A stretch of DNA of 7,243 bases from CBDUEV01 sp965366365 (GCA_965366365.1 CBDUEV010000107.1:1-7243); one strand, 5' to 3'. Numbered from the stretch's first letter, positions 1 to 6,748 are shown. Notes: generated from the sequence alone by a model not told the origin. Numbers and translations are program-made.

Positions 1-338
1 TGTCGGGCGGCGAACGCAACCGGGTGCATCTGGCGAAGATGCTGCGCAAGGGTGGCAACGTCCTGTTGTTGGATGAGCCGACCAACGATCTCGACGTCGA
101 CACGCTGCGCTCACTCGAGGAGGCGCTTCTCGCCTTCCCCGGTTGCGCGGTGGTCATCAGCCACGATCGTTGGTTCCTCGACCGGATCGCCACCCATATC
201 CTGGCCTTCGAGGGCGACTCGCAGGTGCGCTGGTTCTTCGGTAACTTCTCCGAGTACCACGAGCACCGGCGCCAGGAGCTCGGCGCTGAGGCAGATCAGC
301 CGCACCGAATCAAGTACAAGCCGCTCCGGCGCGGCTAA
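1..338 (+). CDS. ettA: EttA, energy-dependent translational throttle ABC-F ATPase (C-terminal part)
   Basis: This is the 3' end of an ABC-F protein; the 5' part lies left of the window. Reading begins at base 3 and gives 111 residues before TAA at 336-338. Visible in order are the ABC signature SGGER (fragment residues 1-5), Walker B LLLDEPTND (21-29, with D24 and E25), the D-loop, and the H-loop VISHDRWFLD with H54. The tail ends in RIKYKPLRRG, matching the conserved R-I-K-Y-K ending I know from EttA. There is no membrane segment, as expected for ABC-F proteins, which bind the ribosomal E site and gate translation according to ATP/ADP level. The fragment is the end of the second nucleotide-binding domain. 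The gene converges on serB across a 73-nt gap holding a hairpin. Family assignment is firm; EttA rather than another ABC-F is supported by the H-loop context WFLDRIATHIL and the C-terminus. Confidence 0.93.
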   Translation, partial: SGGERNRVHLAKMLRKGGNVLLLDEPTNDLDVDTLRSLEEALLAFPGCAVVISHDRWFLDRIATHILAFEGDSQVRWFFGNFSEYHEHRRQELGAEADQPHRIKYKPLRRG

Positions 339-345
339 ACGACTG

Positions 346-394
346 GTCGAGTGTGCCTCTATGCGTCCCGAGGACGCACGTAGGCACACTCGAC
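346..394. terminator. Long two-tier hairpin between convergent ettA and serB
   Basis: A perfect 13-bp inverted repeat (346-358 with 382-394) encloses a second perfect 7-bp stem (362-368 with 372-378) with the loop CGA. The two stems are separated by a 3-by-3 internal loop. It begins 8 nt after the ettA stop and lies 18 nt beyond the serB stop, so it can act on both converging transcripts. Neither side has a clear U-tract. Many actinobacterial terminators lack one, so bidirectional termination is the best reading, inferred from structure and position. Confidence 0.75.
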
Positions 395-400
395 GAGAAG

Positions 401-421
401 GATCGGTTCAGCTAGCCGATC
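401..421. terminator. Small inverted repeat across the serB stop codon
   Basis: GATCGG at 401-406 is the reverse complement of CCGATC at 416-421, with a 9-nt loop containing the serB stop codon (412-414). It could assist the larger hairpin next to it. A 6-bp match of this kind can also arise by chance, so support is weak. Confidence 0.25.
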
Positions 422-1596
422 CCGTCTGAGCGGTCGGCAGCCTCGATGTCGCTACGCCGGAGCCCCAGCACGAACAGGATGGCGTCCAGGTAGGGAACGG
501 TGACCGCCGTGTCGGCCGCTTCTCGGACCACCGGCCGGGCGTTGAAGGCCACTCCGAGACCGGCCGCGGCCAGCATGTCGAGATCGTTGGCGCCATCTCC
601 CACGGCGACGGTCTGATCGAGCGGAATCCCCTCCGATGCCGCCACCTGCTTGAGCAGCTCCGCCTTCCTGGCCCGATCGACGATGGGGCCCTCGATCTCC
701 CCGGTGACGACGCCGTCGCGCACCACCAACGTGTTGGCGAAGGCGTGGTCGAGGCCGAGTTCGGCCTGAAGGTGTTCGACGAAGAAGGAAAACCCGCCGG
801 ACACCGCCGCCACCTTGTACCCGAGACGTTTCAGGGTCCGCACGAACGTACGGGTGCCAGGAGTGAGCACGACCCGGTCGGTCACCCGCCGGAGGGCACC
901 TTCGTCGAGACCCGCCAGCAGGCGAACTCGCTCCGTGAGGGCTCCCTCGAAGCCGAGCTCGCCCTCCATGGCCCGCGCCGTGACGGCCGCCACCTCCTCG
1001 CCCACCCCGGCCTCCTCCGCCAGCAGATCGATGACTTCGTCTTGGATCAGCGTGGAGTCCACGTCGAGCACGACAAGCCTGCTGGCGCGCCGGTTGAGAC
1101 CCTCCGGCTGAATGGCGATATCGATCCGGTGCGCAGCCGCGGCCAGCATGAGCGCTTCCCGCATCCGGGTCTCGTCTCCTCCCTCGATGGTGAGTTCGTA
1201 ACTCATCACGGGATAACGGGCCAGCTGCACGATCCGGTAGATGTTTCCGTTGCCGGCGACGATGGCATCAGCGACCCCTGACAGCGCTTCGGGACCCAGG
1301 GCGGCGCCGATGACGGTGACGGCGAATCGATCCGGGATCGGTCCTTCGTCGGCGCCGTCCACCATCTCGAAGTCCACGTTGATCTTGCTCTGCCATCCGT
1401 AGTAGAGGAGGTCCTTGAGGGCGCGACCGTCGACCTCGAGATCAACCAGGAGATCGAGAGTGAGTCGGTGACGCACGACGATCTGTTCCATGTCATGGAT
1501 CTGGGCGCCGCCTTCTGACAGAATCCTCAGCAGCCCGGCGGTGATGCCCGGCCGGTCGTGACCGGAGACTCTGACAAGGATGGTGGTCGCCGCCAT
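412..1596 (-). CDS. serB: Phosphoserine phosphatase SerB with N-terminal ACT domains
   Basis: 394 aa. It catalyses the last step of L-serine synthesis, phosphoserine to serine plus phosphate, in the cytoplasm. Residues 1-165 form a tandem ACT region: the first starts TTILVRVSGHDRPGITAGLL and the second is around 90-165. These usually bind amino acids for allosteric control. The HAD phosphatase domain covers about 170-385. Motif I is DVDST (D178 nucleophile, D180 acid/base), motif II is SGG (266-268), motif III is K311, and motif IV is GDGAND (D334, D338). Length and layout match actinobacterial SerB proteins. The reading frame stays open upstream to 2340, but I place the start at 1596 because family homology begins there and the upstream part is out of frame inside the protease gene. 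The start lies 5 nt after the protease stop (TAG 1602-1604), with no good Shine-Dalgarno in between, which suggests translational coupling. Confidence 0.94.
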   Translation of the reverse strand: MAATTILVRVSGHDRPGITAGLLRILSEGGAQIHDMEQIVVRHRLTLDLLVDLEVDGRALKDLLYYGWQSKINVDFEMVDGADEGPIPDRFAVTVIGAALGPEALSGVADAIVAGNGNIYRIVQLARYPVMSYELTIEGGDETRMREALMLAAAAHRIDIAIQPEGLNRRASRLVVLDVDSTLIQDEVIDLLAEEAGVGEEVAAVTARAMEGELGFEGALTERVRLLAGLDEGALRRVTDRVVLTPGTRTFVRTLKRLGYKVAAVSGGFSFFVEHLQAELGLDHAFANTLVVRDGVVTGEIEGPIVDRARKAELLKQVAASEGIPLDQTVAVGDGANDLDMLAAAGLGVAFNARPVVREAADTAVTVPYLDAILFVLGLRRSDIEAADRSDGIG

Positions 1597-1601
1597 GGGG
1601 A

Positions 1602-3782
1602 CTACGGCGTCGTCAAGGCTCTTTGGAGAAACGCCGCCATCTGTTCCCGTGTGACGGGAGCGGCCGGCGAATAGGTGGTGGCCGAGGTGCCGGAGGTGAT
1701 CCCGGCCTCGGCGAGGGCGTTGATGTCGTTCTCGAATGTCGTTCCGTTGTCGTCCGAGAAGTAGTCGGTTGCCGTGGCCGGGAGCCCGAGGGCACGGACC
1801 AGGAAGGCCGCCATCTGACCACGCGACACGACCTGGTTGGGGCAGTAGAGCGTGTTTGCCGGCGGGTTGCAGCCCAGCGTCACCTTGGCCGTGGCGAGTT
1901 TGTCGATGTCGAGTTCGAAGATGGACCCGTCGTCGTCGGTGAAGCGGTTGGTCCCGCTCGTGGCCGTGTAGTCGAGGGCGCGGACCAGGAAGGCCGCCAT
2001 CTGACCACGGGTGACCTGCGCCTTCGGGCAGAAGAGATCGTTCGCCGGAGGATTGCAGCCGAGGGTGATCTTCTCCTCGGCGAGCCACTGGATGTTGTCG
2101 TAGAAGGTGGACCCGATGGCCACGTCGAAGAAGCGGGGCGGGTCGATCACCGGGCCGAGCTTGAGCTCCCCGTCTCCGTACAGGTTGTCTTTGCCCACCG
2201 AGCCGCGGTCGAGCGTGAGGTAGGTCAGGAAACTGCGGAGCTGGTCGACGCTGTAGCCCGGGGCGGCTTCGAGGAGCTGAGCGGCCGCACCGGCCACGTG
2301 GGGGGCAGAGGCCGACGTCCCGGAGAAGGAGCTTTCGCAATCACCGGCCACTGTGGGACCAAAGGTATCGGTGGAGACTCCGTCCGCTGACACGATGTCC
2401 GGCTTGAAGCGACCGTCGACGGTCGGTCCTTGTGACGAGAAGCCCTCGAGCGCGCCGTTCGCCGAGCACACGGCTCCCACGGCCAGCGCATCGGGAGAGG
2501 AGGCCGGTTCGCTGATGCTTCCAGCGGGGTCGGCGTACTCCATGCCGCTGTTGCCCAGGACGAGGAGGTCCAGCGTGCCGGGATTCGTCACCGAGTCCTC
2601 GTATTCGGTGATCTCCAGGTAGACGGTCACCGGCGACCCGCTCGGGTTGGTGTATTGGATGAACTCGGTCGGGGCTGAGGCATTCGGGTACTGCTCGAAG
2701 TTCGAGAAGCCGAGTTCGTTGCTGTTGAAGTCGTAGAGCGCCATGTCCAGATCCTGGGTGGTCGTCGGCCACGCATCCCAGCGCAGGACGATGAGCACCG
2801 AGCCACCACCAGGGATTGAGAATCCGAGGTCGAAGTCGGCGTTCCCGGCGGGACCCCAGTCGAGGCGGATGACGCCGTCGCCGAAGTCGCGCGGGTTCCA
2901 GGTGCCTTTCCAGTGTTCCTCGGCGTAGTTGCCGGCCGCGTTGACCCAGAGGATCCCCGCATCGGTGGCCGCCTTCACCGTGGCGTCGGGAGCAGGAGCA
3001 TCGGCTGTCCCGTCTCCGCGTCCCGTGGCGAACCACGCCACGGAGTGATTGACCACGTCGAAGCCTTGCGCCACGACGTAGTCCCCTGCAGTGGCGAGAT
3101 CGAAGATGTCATCGACACAGATGAGCTCGAGGGTGGCGTCGGGTGCCATGTCGTGCACGATCTCGGCAACGGCCGTTCCATGCGCATCGGCGTTCACGTT
3201 GGTGCAATAGTCGACCAACTTGATCCCGGCCGGGAGCTCTGCCGTCGAGTCGTACCCACCGAACCCGACGTCGATGATGGCCACCTTGACTCCCGCGCCG
3301 GTGAAGCCGGCGGCTTGCCAGTCGTCGGAATCCGAGATGCCGACCCCTTCGGAGGTGATGGCGGTGGGTTGAGGCCGAAGGAGCGGGGCGACCCGTTGAA
3401 CGCCGCGCGTGGAGGCGAGCTGTTGGAGTCTCTCAGGGGCGATTTCGACGCGATGGGACTCTCCAATGGAAGCGGTCACGATGCCACCGGCTGCTGCGAT
3501 GGAGGCTGCGTCGGCGGCTGGGTTGCCGGTTGGGGAATCAAAGGTGACCATCACTTCGATGTTGCCGCCGTCGATGGCCAGATCCGGGCCTGCCGGTGCA
3601 CCGGAGGCGACTTCTCGGAGGGAGCTGGCCAGGCGGGTGTCGGCCCTGTCGGGCACCGCGCCGGGACGAGAACGATCGTCGGTGGGGGCTGCCCCTACCG
3701 GAATGGCGCCGAGGCCGCTGAGGGCGGCGAGAAGCGCCAGAACGCTGATGAGCACCGGCCGATTCGTACGTCGCTTGGGCAT
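1602..3782 (-). CDS. Secreted subtilisin-like serine protease (S8) with three C-terminal SLH-type repeats
   Basis: 726 aa. A signal peptide is clear (residues 1-32: basic MPKRR, hydrophobic core, cleavage near GAA). An inhibitor-I9-like propeptide follows at about 74-137. The S8 catalytic domain holds Asp171 (AIIDVGF), His201 (DAHGTAVAEI), oxyanion Asn285 (NAAGN) and Ser490 (SGTSASAPHVAG). An unusual insertion of about 120 residues (about 291-412) between Asn285 and Ser490 looks like a beta-sandwich of the pre-peptidase C-terminal type (DLGFSIPGG..., DLDMALYD, VYLEITEYE). Residues 551-726 are three SLH-type repeats for envelope attachment. Four extra cysteines (C193, C222, C439, C482) could pair as disulfides outside the cell. 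The frame is open to 3836, but the start at 3782 is chosen because the signal peptide begins there and AAGGA lies 7 nt upstream. Substrate is unknown. serB follows after 5 nt. Confidence 0.93.
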   Translation of the reverse strand: MPKRRTNRPVLISVLALLAALSGLGAIPVGAAPTDDRSRPGAVPDRADTRLASSLREVASGAPAGPDLAIDGGNIEVMVTFDSPTGNPAADAASIAAAGGIVTASIGESHRVEIAPERLQQLASTRGVQRVAPLLRPQPTAITSEGVGISDSDDWQAAGFTGAGVKVAIIDVGFGGYDSTAELPAGIKLVDYCTNVNADAHGTAVAEIVHDMAPDATLELICVDDIFDLATAGDYVVAQGFDVVNHSVAWFATGRGDGTADAPAPDATVKAATDAGILWVNAAGNYAEEHWKGTWNPRDFGDGVIRLDWGPAGNADFDLGFSIPGGGSVLIVLRWDAWPTTTQDLDMALYDFNSNELGFSNFEQYPNASAPTEFIQYTNPSGSPVTVYLEITEYEDSVTNPGTLDLLVLGNSGMEYADPAGSISEPASSPDALAVGAVCSANGALEGFSSQGPTVDGRFKPDIVSADGVSTDTFGPTVAGDCESSFSGTSASAPHVAGAAAQLLEAAPGYSVDQLRSFLTYLTLDRGSVGKDNLYGDGELKLGPVIDPPRFFDVAIGSTFYDNIQWLAEEKITLGCNPPANDLFCPKAQVTRGQMAAFLVRALDYTATSGTNRFTDDDGSIFELDIDKLATAKVTLGCNPPANTLYCPNQVVSRGQMAAFLVRALGLPATATDYFSDDNGTTFENDINALAEAGITSGTSATTYSPAAPVTREQMAAFLQRALTTP
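1605..2132 (-). repeat. Three SLH-type repeats encoding the protease C-terminus
   Basis: Protein residues 551-726 form three units of about 58 residues. Each starts with F-x-D, contains LA..(K/A)(I/V)T.G and ends in (T/S)R(G/E)QMAAFL.RAL. Units 1 and 2 carry a cysteine-bounded loop, GCNPPANDLFCP and GCNPPANTLYCP (C576/C585 and C638/C647). Unit 3 replaces it with GTSATTYSP, nearer the ordinary SLH form. SLH modules usually bind secondary cell-wall polymers; whether this Cys-loop form does so is inference. Confidence 0.88.
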
Positions 3783-3789
3783 GGATCGT

Positions 3790-3794
3790 TCCTT
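3790..3794 (-). promoter_or_regulatory. Ribosome binding site that sets the protease start
   Basis: On the minus strand AAGGA lies 7 nt before the ATG at 3782. It supports this start over the upstream in-frame ATG at 3836, which would put 18 Arg/Ser-rich residues in front of the signal peptide. Confidence 0.6.
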
Positions 3795-3847
3795 CGAGGA
3801 GCGGGATCGGCAGGAATGGTACCGCAGTCTGCGCAAGTACAGAAAGA

Positions 3848-3884
3848 CCGGACCGCACCGGCGGTTCCGCTTGCCTCAGTCCGG
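3848..3884 (-). terminator. Possible weak terminator after the small membrane protein gene
   Basis: GTCCGG at 3879-3884 pairs with CCGGAC at 3848-3853. The loop is itself GC-rich and can form a competing inner hairpin (3852-3856 with 3861-3865). On the minus strand the stem is followed by a pyrimidine-rich TCTTTCTGT. The base of the stem overlaps the stop codon of the small gene (3876-3878). If real, it would partly separate the protease gene from the upstream genes. The 25-nt loop makes it a weak candidate. I found no convincing -35/-10 pair in 3783-3875. Confidence 0.3.
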
Positions 3885-4136
3885 CGGCAGATCCAGTTCA
3901 CCGAGCTCGTCGTCGAAGGTCCGGAGGTCTCCCACGACGTGTTCTTCGATGGTGTGACGGAGTTCGGGTTTGAACACCTCCATCATCTGCATGGCGGCGA
4001 GAGATCCGGACCCGGGCGGAGCCTGATGGGGGCCGTAGTAGATCCAGCCCTTCTCGGCCATCTGCAGGGCGACTCTGTGCAGGACGATCACCACCGCGAC
4101 GGCGGCAATGACGCTCAACCACCAGCCCATCGCCAT
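3876..4136 (-). CDS. Small single-pass membrane protein, unknown function
   Basis: 86 aa. A short N-terminus (MAMGWW) leads into one hydrophobic segment at about 5-20 (LSVIAAVAVVIVLH). A basic and aromatic juxtamembrane part follows (RVALQMAEKGWIYYG), then a Pro/Gly/Ser linker at about 37-46 and an acidic tail likely to be helical (MEVFKPELRHTIEEH, ending DDELGELDLPPD). It starts 12 nt after the stop of the lyase-like gene and shares its orientation, so it is probably co-transcribed and perhaps translationally coupled; the Shine-Dalgarno is weak. ATG at 4130 (residue 3) is an alternative start. I recognise no named family. The pattern of one membrane helix, then GWIYY, then an acidic tail resembles small actinobacterial membrane proteins I have seen, but I assign no function. 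No other reading frame here is more convincing. Confidence 0.72.
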   Translation of the reverse strand: MAMGWWLSVIAAVAVVIVLHRVALQMAEKGWIYYGPHQAPPGSGSLAAMQMMEVFKPELRHTIEEHVVGDLRTFDDELGELDLPPD

Positions 4137-4148
4137 CGAGTCTACCGC

Positions 4149-6632
4149 TCAGGGACGAGTGAACGTACCCGTGGTGTCGTGGCCTTCGGCTTGCCAGTTG
4201 GACCAGTTGCGCATACCGAGCGCCCAACGCCAATAGGCGCCGTCCGCGTCCGCGTACTGGTAGTCGTTGGCCTCGAATTCGCTGGTCGTGAAAGCACTCG
4301 ACGAGGCGGGGCCGTACATCCCGTTGATCCCCGATTCGATGATCAGGTTGTCGTGAACATCCACCCGGTCCGGGATGTAGGGCCCGCGGGGGCCGGCCGC
4401 CACCGTGAGGCTGTTGTCGTAGATGATGACGCCGGATTTGTTGTCGATCAGGGTGTTACCGAAGATCTCCACGTCCGGCCCGCGCACCTTGATTCCGCTG
4501 CCCTCGGTGAGGCCCAAATCAGGATTGTCGCCACTGTTCGAGACCGTGTTGCCGGAGATGGTTGCCACATAGGCATAGTCGTTGAAGATCCCCGCCATCC
4601 AGGCGTCGGTCACCTCGTTGTCGGTGACGGTGGTGTTGTAGCTGCCATCGGCGTACCAAATCCCATAGCCGTAGGAGTCGCGAATCTCGTTGTTGGAGAC
4701 GGTGGCTCCACTCACGTTTCTGAGACGGATACCGGCGGCGTACACGGTGTCCTTGGCGGTGTTCGCCCGGACGATGGTGTTGTCGTCGATCGTTGGATTG
4801 GTGGCGTCCACCATGAGGATCGGTCCTCGTACGATGTCGGTGAAGGTGTTGCCGGACACGACGGTGCCGGCCGCGTTGGAACGGACGCCGTAGTCGTTGA
4901 TTCCGAAGGTGTTGTTACGCACCGTCCAACCCGGACCGCTTGCGAAGACGGCCGCGTCGTAGTTGCGGAACTCGATCCCGTCGATGACGAGCCCCGAGGC
5001 GGAGCCGCTGAAGGCCGAGTCGAATTCTCCCAGTCCATCGAGAATCGCCCCGGGAGCACCGACGAACTGTTGATTGGTGCGCGGGGTGACAGTCTGACGC
5101 AGGTGGACGCCCTTCTCGATCCAGATCTTGGCGCCGGGTGGCTGAGCGTTGGCAACGGCCTGGATCGACCATCCGGTGGGGACGGCTGCGTCGTACCCCG
5201 CCGGCACGGTGGGCGTGAGGGGCCCGTCGAGCTCAACGGTGGGCGCAGGTGGCAGGTCGAGTGCCCGCGTCAAGAAGGTGGCCATCTGCTCCCGGGTGAC
5301 GCCGGCGTCGGGACAGTATTGATTGTTGGTGGGCGGGTTGCAGCCCAGTGTGATCTCGGCAGCCGCCAGCGCCTGGATCTGTTCCTCGAAGACCGAGCTG
5401 TCGTCATCGACGAAACGATCCTTGCTCTCAGGCGGCAGATCGAGGGCCCGCACCAGGAAGGCGGCCATCTGGCCACGGGTGACCGTGGCGTTCGGACAGA
5501 ACTTGTCGTTGGTGGGTGGGTTGCACCCGGCTGTCACACCTGCCGCTGCCAGAGCTTGAATATCCGCCTCGAAGACCGACGTGTCGTCGTCCACGAAACG
5601 ATCCTTGGTTTCGGCGGGAAGCTCCAGAGCACGATTCAAGAAGGCGGCCATCTGGCCACGGGTCACCGTCGACTTGGGACAGAACAAGTCGTTGGTTGGC
5701 GGATTGCAGCCGGAGGTGATTCCTGCATGAGCGAGGCTGTCGATACCGTCGGCGTGGACACTCCCCGAGGTGTCTCGGAACCCGGCCGAGGATGTGATCT
5801 GGCCGCAGCCGACTCGGTCGTCGGCGAGCACCAAACCGTCGAAATCGAAGTTGAGGGCTCCGGGAGCGGTGGCATCGCCCCCGTAGTACACGTCGAACCA
5901 GAAGCTCTTCACGGCGGTGGACGGATCGCTGGTGCCCCGGAACTTGAAGTCGTCCTGATAGAAGGCGAGTTGTTCGTTGACCCAGCCTTCGAGGACGCCG
6001 TCGGCGACGCCGGGGGCGTTCATGGAGACCCGACCTTCGACGCAGTGCCAGAGACCGTGGTCGAGCGTCCCGGTCTGGGGGTCCCACATGAGGATCTCGC
6101 CCTCGTCGTTGGGCTGGTCGCGGTGATAGGTGTAGAACCCGATCTGGGTGGCCGACCCGTTCCGACCGTCATAGGTGGGGGAAAAGGCCATCCGCGCCGA
6201 CCAACCCGGCTGCGCGTTGGAAGGCTTGATGAGATTCCTGGCCGAGCCGCTGTACAGGCCGGCGGGCCCGGGCAGCTTGCCGCGGCCGTAGTTGTCGAAG
6301 CCGTCAGGGAAGCGCAGGAAATATCGGTAGTACAGCTCGGTGGGATCCGACACACCGTTCTCGGCGAAGCGGTATTGGGCAGCGGATCCAAAGTGCGAGC
6401 CGGCTGGGACCGCCACGCGGAGTCCGTCACCCGTCTGACCGGCGATGGTGCTGAAACGATTGCGGGAGCCGACATCGGCGTCGAACCATCCGGACGTCCA
6501 CGAAGAGGCCGGCGTCTCGAAGGGCTCGTCGAGAAAGACAGTCGGGCCGGCCGAGCCGGCCGTGGCGGCCACGAACTGGCCTGCCACGAGGGCGAGGACG
6601 AGGAAGAGGCGAGTGATGCGAGTTGAAGACAT
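4149..6632 (-). CDS. Secreted multidomain protein: PL14-like lyase domain, three SLH-type repeats, right-handed beta-helix
   Basis: 827 aa. A signal peptide covers about 1-28 (MSSTRITRLF, hydrophobic core, cleavage near TAGSA). Residues 30-275 resemble polysaccharide lyase family 14: YYRYFLRFPDGFD, then K119 in GKLPG..GLYSG, S145-A-R147, Y167-T-Y169, then GLWHCVEGRVSMNAPG, DGVLEGWVN, a glycine pair at 251-252 and FDFDGLVL. The K, SxR and YxY set is in the order of the residues I recall as active in chlorovirus alginate/glucuronan lyase. C197 and C276 may form a disulfide. Three SLH-type repeats fill about 283-461. Residues 485-770 are a right-handed parallel beta-helix: an SIQAVANAQPPGAKIWIEKG entry, then repeated N-N-x-(F/I/V) turns such as VRNNTF, VSGNTF and VSNNEI. 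The tail (about 785-827) is rich in Trp and Tyr. Minus-strand GGAG lies 4 nt before the ATG. Polysaccharide cleavage is the likely role; the substrate is unknown. Confidence 0.88.
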   Translation of the reverse strand: MSSTRITRLFLVLALVAGQFVAATAGSAGPTVFLDEPFETPASSWTSGWFDADVGSRNRFSTIAGQTGDGLRVAVPAGSHFGSAAQYRFAENGVSDPTELYYRYFLRFPDGFDNYGRGKLPGPAGLYSGSARNLIKPSNAQPGWSARMAFSPTYDGRNGSATQIGFYTYHRDQPNDEGEILMWDPQTGTLDHGLWHCVEGRVSMNAPGVADGVLEGWVNEQLAFYQDDFKFRGTSDPSTAVKSFWFDVYYGGDATAPGALNFDFDGLVLADDRVGCGQITSSAGFRDTSGSVHADGIDSLAHAGITSGCNPPTNDLFCPKSTVTRGQMAAFLNRALELPAETKDRFVDDDTSVFEADIQALAAAGVTAGCNPPTNDKFCPNATVTRGQMAAFLVRALDLPPESKDRFVDDDSSVFEEQIQALAAAEITLGCNPPTNNQYCPDAGVTREQMATFLTRALDLPPAPTVELDGPLTPTVPAGYDAAVPTGWSIQAVANAQPPGAKIWIEKGVHLRQTVTPRTNQQFVGAPGAILDGLGEFDSAFSGSASGLVIDGIEFRNYDAAVFASGPGWTVRNNTFGINDYGVRSNAAGTVVSGNTFTDIVRGPILMVDATNPTIDDNTIVRANTAKDTVYAAGIRLRNVSGATVSNNEIRDSYGYGIWYADGSYNTTVTDNEVTDAWMAGIFNDYAYVATISGNTVSNSGDNPDLGLTEGSGIKVRGPDVEIFGNTLIDNKSGVIIYDNSLTVAAGPRGPYIPDRVDVHDNLIIESGINGMYGPASSSAFTTSEFEANDYQYADADGAYWRWALGMRNWSNWQAEGHDTTGTFTRP
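5250..5786 (-). repeat. Three SLH-type Cys-loop repeats in the middle of the lyase-like protein
   Basis: Residues 283-461 form three units of about 59 residues. Each has D-x-(T/D), LA.A.(I/V)T.G, a GCNPPTN...(F/Y)CP loop and VTR(G/E)QMA.FL.RAL(E/D)LP. All three keep both cysteines (C309/C318, C370/C379, C431/C440). Units 1 and 2 share an identical 23-nt stretch (5458-5480 and 5641-5663), so the DNA repeats have been copied or homogenised fairly recently. The module matches the C-terminal repeats of the neighbouring protease. Confidence 0.88.
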
Positions 6633-6697
6633 GGGGCTCCGCGAGAGGCTCTTCTACGACATCGGACGATCGGTAGGTGTTCTTGAAGGGGTTCTTC

Positions 6698-6711
6698 GGT
6701 CGACGTCGACC
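6698..6711. promoter_or_regulatory. Perfect 14-bp palindrome, candidate operator
   Basis: GGTCGACGTCGACC reads the same on both strands and lies 66 bp upstream of the start of the lyase-like gene. Such a site suits a dimeric regulator controlling that gene. The identity of any regulator is unknown, and GC-rich palindromes also occur by chance. Confidence 0.35.
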
Positions 6712-6719
6712 ATAGGCGG

Positions 6720-6729
6720 GGGCATGCCC
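6720..6729. repeat. Perfect 10-bp palindrome
   Basis: GGGCATGCCC is self-complementary and lies 8 bp beyond the 14-bp palindrome, in the upstream region of the lyase-like gene. It may be a second half of a regulatory region or chance. Confidence 0.25.
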
Positions 6730-6748
6730 TTATCGGTGGAACCCTCGC

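Noticed and set aside
1597..2340. Upstream extension of the serB frame to 642 residues
   Set aside because: The added part is an Arg/Pro-rich out-of-frame reading of the protease gene, while SerB homology starts at the ATG at 1596.
3783..3875. Promoter for the protease (TACCAT as -10)
   Set aside because: The -35 hexamer at proper spacing (TTCTGT) is a poor match, so it is not supported beyond chance.
5250..5786. CRISPR-like or mobile repeat array
   Set aside because: The repeats are about 180 bp apart, stay in frame and encode a recognisable protein module.
2913..6626. A 1237-codon open frame on the plus strand, antisense to three genes
   Set aside because: It is codon-aligned with the three minus-strand genes, so a stop would need TTA, CTA or TCA codons in them, which are rare in high-GC genes. 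Its translation has no recognisable domains and mirrors the SLH repeats.
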